Assembly: GCF_018760785.1 (NCBI RefSeq)
Contig: NZ_JAHHZO010000009.1
Span: forward strand, 124,001 to 188,000
From: Rhizobium sp. CSW-27
GTDB lineage: Bacteria; Pseudomonadota; Alphaproteobacteria; Rhizobiales; Rhizobiaceae
Reading direction: 5' to 3'
DNA length: 64,000 bases
Under the pieces are notes generated by a model. The model did no database searches. It was not told the origin of the DNA and worked only from the letters and a program-made list of their open reading frames with translations. Of this stretch, positions 58,219 to 64,000 are shown piece by piece (the stretch's first letter is position 1; every line of letters begins with the position of its first letter). The position numbers and the translations under genes are program-made.

Positions 58219-58855
58219 TGGGTTCCCCCTCATCTCCTCCCGAAGCCGCTGCATCGATTGCCGGATCGCCTGCACCGTCGCCGGTGGAGCCTTGCGGGCC
58301 AGCGCCTGCCGTTCCGAGATTTCCAGAAGCTGAAGACGCAGAGACATTCGGGGTCACCTTTTCAGCGAGTTGCGCCATTTGCGCGGCAAAGGCCGCACGA
58401 TCTTCCGCCATCTGGCGAAGCAACATTTCCTGATTGTGCCGTGCAGCACGTTCGATTTCGAGAATGCGCGGATCGCGCTCCTCCCGCTCCCAGAGGCGGG
58501 CATAGCTGGAGTAATCCGACGCCTCGACGCTGAAGGCCGTATTGTCGGAGGTATCCAGCCAGATCGAACCGCCGAGCGCCGCGAGGCAGAACGACCCCCG
58601 GTAAAAGAATTCGATCTGATCGAAACCCGCCGCGACGTGCGCAAGGAAGATCGACCCGGCTTCATCATGCGACGTGACTTCGCCGGTTTCTTCATCGATC
58701 TGGACGGGCGTAATGTAGAGATTGACCGCCTGAGGCGCATTGACGCGCATCTTGATCAAGCGGGCCTGTTCGGCCTGCCCTTGCGGGTGCTGGAATGTCG
58801 CGTCAGTGCCCTCCGGCAGTTCCGCGAATGCCTGAATCATGTTGAGCTTCTGCAT
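58205..58855 (-). CDS. Phage protein of unknown function (scaffold candidate)
   Basis: I do not recognise the family. The 216 residues comprise an N-terminal beta-rich part (MRVNAPQAVNLYITPVQID, then FYRGSFCLAALGGSIWLDTS), a charged helical stretch (REERDPRILEIERAARHNQE and QMAEDRAAFAAQMAQLAEK) and an Ala/Gly/Ser-rich acidic tail. It lies 38 bp after VP1 in the leftward order. Microviruses need an internal scaffolding protein, and no other ORF here fits better, so that is a guess from position and helix content. Its end overlaps the endolysin start by 14 bp. Confidence 0.7.
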   Translation of the reverse strand: MQKLNMIQAFAELPEGTDATFQHPQGQAEQARLIKMRVNAPQAVNLYITPVQIDEETGEVTSHDEAGSIFLAHVAAGFDQIEFFYRGSFCLAALGGSIWLDTSDNTAFSVEASDYSSYARLWEREERDPRILEIERAARHNQEMLLRQMAEDRAAFAAQMAQLAEKVTPNVSASSASGNLGTAGAGPQGSTGDGAGDPAIDAAASGGDEGEPNADA

Positions 58856-58893
58856 CTGATTTTTCCGTGAAAAGAGGACGGCCAGAAGGAGGA

Positions 58894-60564
58894 TTAAACC
58901 CCCTTCGTCAGCCTCGATTGATCGACCTGGGAGAGGACTTCGGCATACGCGTTATCGTTTTCGAGCAGACGCGTTCCGAATTGCGTGTTGCCTTCGATGA
59001 TCGCCGTTCCCTGCAGCTGCACTTCACCGATATCCTGATTGGTGACGACGAAAGGCAGCGTGTTGAACGTCTCGGAAATCATGAAATCCGAGTTGTAAGC
59101 AGGGTTTGCCACCTCCACCGTCCAGAAGTGTTGCCGTTCTTCGTTGAACGTGTTGTCGGGCGCCGACTTGAACCACTTCCCGCCGATGCGGGTATTCGAC
59201 ATCTGCCATTTCCAGTTAAGGGGACGGTATCCGAACAGCCCGTTCGGGTCCGCATGGCTTGTGTCGATTTCGCCCTTGGACATGCGTTCGACCTTCTGAG
59301 GGTCCAGATCATCCCGCATCGCATTGGGAAGCGTTGCCGGATCGGCAGTGAACAACAGCGGATCGCGCCCGCGCTCGAAAAGCTGTTCCGGCAGGATTTC
59401 GGCAACGATCATGACGATACCGCCCGTAGGCGTGCGCGGCAGCACCATATCGAGATCGCAGAAGGCCGAGCCGTTGACAACGGCATCGGTCAGGTTCGCG
59501 CCATCGGTCGCCCACCGCTTTTCGACGCCAGCAATCTCCGTCTTGTCGGCAATCAGAATTGGCTGTTTCCACATCTGATCAGGCACCGAAACGCCCTGCA
59601 TCAACAGGTCGATGATAAAGTTATCGGGGATGCCTTCGAATTGCGCCTTCAGGTTCGCATACCACTGTGTACGCTTGGCAAGCTCAATATTCGCGAGCGA
59701 AATCTTGACGCCAGCATTTGCCATACTGACAAAGATATCCGGCACGCTCACACCGCCCACGGTCTTAGACTTCGCCGCGAAAAACTCATTCGCATTCGCC
59801 GCGTTGAACGGCGCTCCCGGAGCATACGTGACAGCCGCACCAGTGCTATCACGCCCGGACACCGACGCCGTACCGAACGTTGTGTTCATTTTCAAAATAC
59901 CTTGAACAGGGATATTTGCACTGGTGAAGCTCAGATCAACTGAACCCTCCATCGCGACATCATCCCAATCAGGGACAACATACTTGAACTGTTCATGCTG
60001 CCAGAAGGCGGGCGCAAGCGCCGTCGCGGTCATTGCCCGCTTCTTCGCCTGATACAGCGTTTCCGAGCGATTCCGCGCCCGGAAATTCCAGATCAGGTTA
60101 TAGGCCTCGATATAGGCCGTATTGATCACGTCGGTCGGCGCGGCATGAAAGCCAAGATACTTGTGAATTGCGATGGAGCCGACCGGCCCCGCCGTCATCG
60201 TGTTGAAGAACGGCGTGACGGTGGAGCCGTCAGCGATATTCTGTTTCATGTAAGCACGGTTGAATTCATCCATGCCGCCGTTGAAACGCTCGAAGGCGAG
60301 GAACGGCACGAAATAGGCCATGAACCGAACCTGAATGCCGTTCTTGATAACCTCGGCCGTTTCCATCAAATCCACCTTGCAATGGATCATGGAATTCCGC
60401 AGCTGATCTTCACGCAGCAGCGGAAACGCCGCAACCGGAACCATCTTGCCGGCAGGCATGGACGTTGCAACGATCTGATTGATCTGTCGCACCGAGCGCG
60501 CGATGGAAATCGGTGTGGTATTCGTGCGCGCAATGTCGCGAATTTCGTTTGCACTCAGTCTCAT
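58894..60564 (-). CDS. Major capsid protein VP1 (phiX174 F-like)
   Basis: Capsid protein of 556 residues, normal for Microviridae. The N-terminal region with SVRQINQIVATSMPAGKMVP and IQVRFMAYFVPFLAFERF, and the C-terminal WTVEVANPAYNSDFMIS, are typical of the F/VP1 jelly-roll protein. The ATG overlaps the stop of the J-like gene (ATGA). Intact, no frameshift. Confidence 0.93.
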   Translation of the reverse strand: MRLSANEIRDIARTNTTPISIARSVRQINQIVATSMPAGKMVPVAAFPLLREDQLRNSMIHCKVDLMETAEVIKNGIQVRFMAYFVPFLAFERFNGGMDEFNRAYMKQNIADGSTVTPFFNTMTAGPVGSIAIHKYLGFHAAPTDVINTAYIEAYNLIWNFRARNRSETLYQAKKRAMTATALAPAFWQHEQFKYVVPDWDDVAMEGSVDLSFTSANIPVQGILKMNTTFGTASVSGRDSTGAAVTYAPGAPFNAANANEFFAAKSKTVGGVSVPDIFVSMANAGVKISLANIELAKRTQWYANLKAQFEGIPDNFIIDLLMQGVSVPDQMWKQPILIADKTEIAGVEKRWATDGANLTDAVVNGSAFCDLDMVLPRTPTGGIVMIVAEILPEQLFERGRDPLLFTADPATLPNAMRDDLDPQKVERMSKGEIDTSHADPNGLFGYRPLNWKWQMSNTRIGGKWFKSAPDNTFNEERQHFWTVEVANPAYNSDFMISETFNTLPFVVTNQDIGEVQLQGTAIIEGNTQFGTRLLENDNAYAEVLSQVDQSRLTKGV

Positions 60565-60686
60565 TTGCGCTTGCCCTTCTTCAGGGTCTGGACCTTGCGC
60601 CAGACCTTCATTGATGCTTCTTTGAGTTTTTGCGCGCGCCGCTCACAACCAGAGCAGCGAACGCTTTTTTTGACGTCTGAGGACAT
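60561..60686 (-). CDS. Small basic J-like DNA-packaging protein
   Basis: A 41-residue ORF starting MSSDVKKSVRCSGCER and ending KVQTLKKGKRK. About a third of its residues are Lys or Arg. phiX174 J and gokushovirus VP8 are such small basic proteins that coat the genome inside the capsid and lie next to the capsid gene. The stop overlaps the VP1 start by 4 bp. The CxxC pair is unusual for a J protein and could bind a metal. Confidence 0.75.
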   Translation of the reverse strand: MSSDVKKSVRCSGCERRAQKLKEASMKVWRKVQTLKKGKRK

Positions 60687-60763
60687 GGGGAACCTATGGT
60701 TACGATCTATCGAATCGGCTTTTTCTTCATCGTGATTGCGATCTTAGGGGGGGTTTTCATCGC

Positions 60764-61474
60764 CTAAGGACGCTGATACCGCCCCCACCTGCCCTGCCCT
60801 GCAGGAACACCCGCAGGGCGCTCCTTAGGTCCGGGAAAGGTCCAACTGTCCCACCAACTCGGAGCACGGGTAACGGCTTGCGCCCCTTCAGACCTGACAA
60901 TGCCGATAGTCGGCACAATCATCTGATCGAGATCAGGAAGCTCAGGATTGACCATCCGATGACGCTTGCCGTTATCATCGATAACGGTCACGTACATCGG
61001 CATAGGCTTATCAAGCTTCAGGTGCTCAGGCATGGGAGGCCCGATGAACGCCCCATCATCCTTTTTTCCGAAGGATGAAACTTTGACGCCAGTCGTCTGA
61101 GATGCCGGGTACAACTGCCCCGGCATCGCTTTCGGCCCCTCTCTGAGTTGCCGAAGCTGATAGTCAACGAGCGCCGTATCCAACTGGCGTTTTTTTTGCT
61201 CCAGCGGATCAGTCTTCTTTTCGAAGGCTTCACCGAGCGCGCCGCCGAGAGAGGCAAGCGCGCCAGGTATCTGCGAAGCAGTCGGGCTTGTGGTGGTGGT
61301 GGTGGAAAAACCGGCAGAGCCACCATTGCGAAGAGCGGTCAGGGGATTGAAGCCAGCAGCGCTAGCATCCCGAACCATCCTATCATAGTCAACATAGCTT
61401 GTGCTTGTCGTCGTGGTCTTCTTACTGCCGAAGAGACCACCGACAAGACTACCAATCGCCGAAAAGATGCTCAT
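60764..61474 (-). CDS. DNA pilot protein VP2
   Basis: Minor capsid/pilot protein of 236 residues. It has the typical N-terminal glycine-rich hydrophobic segment (MSIFSAIGSLVGGLFG) and then MVRDASAAGFNPLTALRNGG, the most conserved stretch of microvirus VP2. Downstream are a low-complexity Thr/Ser part and a helical stretch (KKRQLDTALVDYQLRQLREG). The ATG overlaps the stop of the membrane-protein gene upstream. The 77 bp between its end and the J-like gene contain no supported gene. Confidence 0.88.
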   Translation of the reverse strand: MSIFSAIGSLVGGLFGSKKTTTTSTSYVDYDRMVRDASAAGFNPLTALRNGGSAGFSTTTTTSPTASQIPGALASLGGALGEAFEKKTDPLEQKKRQLDTALVDYQLRQLREGPKAMPGQLYPASQTTGVKVSSFGKKDDGAFIGPPMPEHLKLDKPMPMYVTVIDDNGKRHRMVNPELPDLDQMIVPTIGIVRSEGAQAVTRAPSWWDSWTFPGPKERPAGVPAGQGRWGRYQRP

Positions 61475-61734
61475 CGAGCCGACCCCGTCGGAGCGAGATC
61501 GTTGATAACCCGCATGGCAGCGCGGGTTTCCGCCTTGCGGCGGTCGATCAGTTCCCAGCAGACATTGAAAGCAATGACGCCAGCGCCGCCGATCAAATCG
61601 GCAAACTGGCCGACAAGTTCTGCCGGAACTCCCTTCGCCGTCAGGTAACCTACAAGAGCAGACGAAGCAGCCCTTGCGAGAGGAGAGAGGATCACAAGCA
61701 AAAGCTTGCGATCGATATTCCATTTCAATTTCAT
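61471..61734 (-). CDS. Small phage membrane protein (holin candidate)
   Basis: Protein of 87 residues with two probable membrane segments (about residues 10-31, LLLVILSPLARAASSALVGYL, and 41-62, LVGQFADLIGGAGVIAFNV) and a charged tail (ELIDRRKAETRAAMR). AGGGGG lies 6-8 bp upstream of the ATG. It is the first gene of the leftward phage order, 4 bp overlap with VP2. Size, topology and the presence of an endolysin without signal peptide make a holin plausible; I do not recognise the family. Confidence 0.68.
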   Translation of the reverse strand: MKLKWNIDRKLLLVILSPLARAASSALVGYLTAKGVPAELVGQFADLIGGAGVIAFNVCWELIDRRKAETRAAMRVINDLAPTGSAR

Positions 61735-61794
61735 GCGAACCCCCTAATATTGGGATTTCGCGTTTAGGTTGCTGAAATCATCTTTTGTTCACGA

Positions 61795-61812
61795 TCCAGA
61801 TGATGCCTTACG
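61795..61812. repeat. Right attachment site, degenerate dif-like
   Basis: TCCAGATGATGCCTTACG, 15 of 18 identical to the left site (55663-55680), sharing the 9-mer GATGCCTTA. The right arm reads TTACG rather than TTATG, so it is a weaker Xer site. It marks the prophage end nearest the holin-like gene. Confidence 0.6.
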
Positions 61813-61841
61813 CCACACACCTGTGTAGCGGCTATTTAGTA

Positions 61842-61874
61842 ATGCGACAGTTGGGCCAGTTAGAGATGCGACAG
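61842..61874. repeat. Direct repeat ATGCGACAG x2, possible IS end remnant
   Basis: ATGCGACAG occurs at 61842-61850 and 61866-61874, 24 bp apart, with GTTGGGCCAGTTAGAG between them. Repeated short motifs of this sort are seen at the ends of IS21-family elements. No transposase is present, so at most this is a solo end beside the prophage junction. Confidence 0.3.
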
Positions 61875-61913
61875 CCTCGCCTCTTGATGTACTGGTCAAT
61901 GCCAACGTCGGGT

Positions 61914-62429
61914 TCAATGCTGCCGCCCCTGTCTTTCATTCTCCTCCTTCTTTTCGTCGCGGCCAAGGTGATGTTCGAAGCGACGCAGCAACCAGAGAAC
62001 CAGCAGGGCGAAGACTGTCGAAAGGCCCGCCAGCTGCCAGAAACCAAGCCCAGCCGCCAGACCGATCGTTCCGGCCAGCCACATGCCGGCACCGGTTGTC
62101 AGCCCGCGCACCTCGCCTCGTGAAAAGACGATGGTGCCGGCGGCCAGAAAAGCAACACCGCTGGTCAGGCTTTCGATCAGGCGCAGGGGATCGATACGGG
62201 TCCGGTCGGAACTGAAGGTCTGCAGATGCGTCATCTCGACGGCGGCTATGGCCAGTGTTGCGGCGGAAAGGCAGATGAGAATATGGGTGCGGAAGCCGGC
62301 CGCGCGCTGGTGCCATTCACGCTCCAGCCCCACAATGGCACCGCAGATCAGGGCAAGGCCAAGGCGCAGGCCCATCACGCCAAGCGGAAGGTATGTGTCG
62401 CGGGATAATTCGTCGGCAATGGTTTCCAT
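61914..62429 (-). CDS. MgtC/SapB-family membrane protein
   Basis: Inner-membrane protein of 171 residues with about four membrane helices. The MgtC signature is clear: RLGLALICGAIVGLEREWHQ with RAAGFRTHILICLSAATLA, then GVAFLAAGTIVF and GLTTGAGMWLAGTIGLA. Members are linked to survival at low magnesium and in acid; the short C-terminal tail lacks the ACT-like domain of MgtC proper. Confidence 0.88.
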   Translation of the reverse strand: METIADELSRDTYLPLGVMGLRLGLALICGAIVGLEREWHQRAAGFRTHILICLSAATLAIAAVEMTHLQTFSSDRTRIDPLRLIESLTSGVAFLAAGTIVFSRGEVRGLTTGAGMWLAGTIGLAAGLGFWQLAGLSTVFALLVLWLLRRFEHHLGRDEKKEENERQGRQH

Positions 62430-62772
62430 GCGGGGAAAACATGGCCAGCGTATGCCTTGTTCCCTCCGCGCGGTACGGCTGGTGCCGGGTGACGTGCGAT
62501 GTCATCGACCAGCCCCAACGGGGGCTCCACCCCCTGCCAGCGGTTCGCGCATTCCCTGAAACGGGCTTGCGCCCCTGGCCTGCTGCGCGGCCGAGCCGCA
62601 GCGTCGCGCCCAGTCTCTGCCGCGAGGGAGGTCTGGCCCGATCCCCTCCCCGCTCCCGGCGATGAAGGACCACGTCCCCACCGGCCCGGTCGGCATCTGT
62701 GTCGCTAACACATTGCGTCCGCGCGAGTTCCAGCGATCCGGCAAAACTTGGAAGGCTGCAGGCGAGGCGGCG
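62430..62772. other. Intergenic region, nothing recognised
   Basis: This GC-rich stretch between the MgtC-family gene and the glycosyltransferase shows no frame with family features, no strong stem and no clear promoter. Confidence 0.4.
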
Positions 62773-63999
62773 TCAGGCCTCTTGCGGGCGCTCACCGGCG
62801 GCCGTTTCGGCGTCCGGCGCACCTTCGGGCCTGTTCTGCGCGGCAAGCATGTCGAGAATGATCCGGGCCGTGGTCGCCGCCCCGTCAAGGGAAAGCGAAA
62901 CCGGCGGCACCGTGCCGGCCGGCTGCGCGGAGGCTATGGCTTTCGCCAGCGTCTCGCCGGACAGCGCCTTCTCCGGCACCACGCGGGCAAGCCCCAGGGC
63001 TTCGAGCTTCTCGGCCCGAACCGTCTGCTCCGTTTCGCCACCGGAGGCAAACGGCACCAGAACGCTGGCGCAGCGGGCCCGCAAGAGATCGCAGACCGTG
63101 TTGTAGCCGGCCTGGGATATAGACAGCTCGGCATTCATCAGCAGGCTCGGAAAATCCTTGCGGAAGCGCACCAAAACCGCTCCCTCGCCGGCACGCGCCG
63201 ACAGTCGGTCGAAATGGTCGGCCGGCATGTTCGGGCCGGCAATCAGGCACCAGCTGCGCCGGTCGCCAAGCTGCTCGCGCGCATCGACGGCCGCTTCGAT
63301 CAGGGCAGCGCCGACGGCACCGCCACCGGCAGAGACAACCACCTCGAAACGGTCCGCTGCAGGCTCTGGTGCATCGGGTGCCACGAGCCCGGTATAATGC
63401 ACCTTGTCGGCAATCGCGGCGGCAAGCGGAAAGGTATCCTCCAGCCGTACGAACCGCTCGTCGCCATGCATCAGCACCCCGTCGAAATGCTGCATGACCA
63501 GTTCGGCCGTTTCCTGGTCGCGGCCCGGCTTGCGGTTCTGCTGCAGGATGTCGCGCACCGAGCTGAACAGCAGCGGCTTCGGCTGCCGCGCGCGGATCGC
63601 CTCCAGCAGCGGCAGCAGTTCGAAGCGCATCTGCCGGCGACCGAAGGGAAAGGCCTCGATCAGAACCGCATCCGGTGCTGCGGCGTGGAAAGCCTCCAGC
63701 AGCAGCGCGGTGCGCTTTGCTTCCAGCCTCTCGTCGACCTTGCGGCCATGCTCGTCCACCAGGCCGGAAAAGCCGGTGGTGGAGGACAGCACGGCCGGCA
63801 GCTGGACATGATGCACATTCGGTCCGGGAAACCCCTCGATGGCATTGCCGCCGGTCACCAGCGTCACCTCAAGCCCCGCGGCGTGCAGGGCGGCGGCAAT
63901 GCGGCTTGCACGCACCAGATGACCGATGCCGAGCAGGTGCTGGACATAGAAGAAGACGCGCTTGCGGACCTGCTGGCCGGAGAGGATGATGTCGGACAC
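62773..63999 (-). CDS. GT28/MurG-like glycosyltransferase (N-terminus at window edge)
   Basis: Protein of at least 408 residues. An N-terminal Rossmann region (VFFYVQHLLGIGHLVRASRI) and a C-terminal UDP-sugar-type fold with VSAGGGAVGAALIEAA, SISQAGYNTVCDLLRARC and PFASGGETEQTVRAEKLEALG fit the MurG/GT28 class. The frame opens with a GTG at 63999, one base from the window end, so the true start may lie outside. The target polysaccharide or glycolipid is unknown. Confidence 0.82.
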   Translation of the reverse strand: MSDIILSGQQVRKRVFFYVQHLLGIGHLVRASRIAAALHAAGLEVTLVTGGNAIEGFPGPNVHHVQLPAVLSSTTGFSGLVDEHGRKVDERLEAKRTALLLEAFHAAAPDAVLIEAFPFGRRQMRFELLPLLEAIRARQPKPLLFSSVRDILQQNRKPGRDQETAELVMQHFDGVLMHGDERFVRLEDTFPLAAAIADKVHYTGLVAPDAPEPAADRFEVVVSAGGGAVGAALIEAAVDAREQLGDRRSWCLIAGPNMPADHFDRLSARAGEGAVLVRFRKDFPSLLMNAELSISQAGYNTVCDLLRARCASVLVPFASGGETEQTVRAEKLEALGLARVVPEKALSGETLAKAIASAQPAGTVPPVSLSLDGAATTARIILDMLAAQNRPEGAPDAETAAGERPQEA

Positions 64000-64000
64000 G

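Larger units (their letters stand above)
55670..61810 (-). mobile_element. Integrated ssDNA phage (Microviridae prophage)
   Basis: A unit of about 6.1 kb between the two GATGCCTTA repeats, the size of a full microvirus genome. It carries the family core: HUH replication initiator (VP4), major capsid protein (VP1), DNA pilot protein (VP2) and a small basic J-like protein. It also carries an M15-type peptidase, a small membrane protein and two unknown ORFs. All are intact and run leftward with short overlaps. Base composition is visibly lower in GC than the host genes around it. No integrase is present, so integration by the host XerCD recombinase at a dif-like site is the likely mechanism. Confidence 0.92.

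Noticed and set aside
60707..60760. 17-codon basic minus-strand frame between VP2 and the J-like gene
   Set aside because: Too short, no good ribosome site, and the J-like gene just downstream already fits the small basic protein.
62499..62888. Short frames between the MgtC gene and the glycosyltransferase
   Set aside because: Overlap each other on both strands, no family features and no ribosome sites.

Overview
The window is GC-rich and gene-dense, with tightly packed catabolic operons and many ABC and TRAP transporters. It looks like an alphaproteobacterium of the Rhizobiaceae (Agrobacterium/Rhizobium group). Supporting signs are a lacEFGZ operon whose binding protein and permeases have the lengths I recall for Agrobacterium radiobacter, an arginase plus ornithine cyclodeaminase arginine route, a sulfoquinovose operon of the rhizobial type, and a complete hut locus of the HutF/HutG type. 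These comparisons are from memory, not from a database search.

Layout: 1-6.1 kb, a lactose operon (lacE-F-G-Z, leftward) behind a LacI-type repressor. 6.6-12.0 kb, a complete Dpp-type peptide ABC transporter (dppABCDF). 12.1-14.6 kb, a DUF1349 protein and recQ. 14.6-22.1 kb, a GntR-controlled operon with a TRAP transporter, a zinc alcohol dehydrogenase, mannonate dehydratase and fructuronate reductase, read here as an aldonate (L-gulonate-like) route to 2-keto-3-deoxygluconate. 22.3-24.0 kb, a MarR regulator divergent from a hydroxycinnamoyl-CoA hydratase-lyase. 24.4-25.3 kb, a MerR/B12-domain regulator of the CarH/LitR photoreceptor type. 25.6-33.1 kb, a LysR-LysE pair, a TetR-GMC oxidoreductase pair, an Lrp-arginase-ornithine cyclodeaminase set and an HpcH/HpaI aldolase.

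33.2-47.6 kb holds a near-complete sulfo-Entner-Doudoroff operon for sulfoquinovose and its glycoside: ABC importer, sulfoquinovosidase, SQ dehydrogenase, lactonase, sulfogluconate dehydratase, KDSG aldolase, TauE-type anion exporter and glycerol kinase, with a divergent LacI repressor and two matching operators. No sulfolactaldehyde dehydrogenase is present. 47.6-55.7 kb is the histidine-utilisation locus hutIHGUD / hutFC around a HutC-type operator.

The most unusual part is 55.67-61.81 kb: an apparently intact integrated single-stranded DNA phage of the Microviridae. It lies between two dif-like (XerC/XerD-type) repeats and is lower in GC than its surroundings. All its main genes run leftward: a small membrane protein (holin candidate), DNA pilot protein VP2, a 41-residue basic J-like protein, major capsid protein VP1, an unknown protein (scaffold candidate), an M15-type peptidoglycan peptidase (endolysin), the HUH replication initiator VP4, and an overlapping basic ORF in the VP5 position. 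Large inverted repeats lie upstream of the replication gene and at the end of the last gene. A two-part endolysin/holin lysis set in a microvirus, and Xer-type integration in this host group, are the points most worth following. After the prophage come an MgtC-family membrane protein and a GT28-like glycosyltransferase that reaches the window edge. I saw no tRNA, rRNA or CRISPR array.
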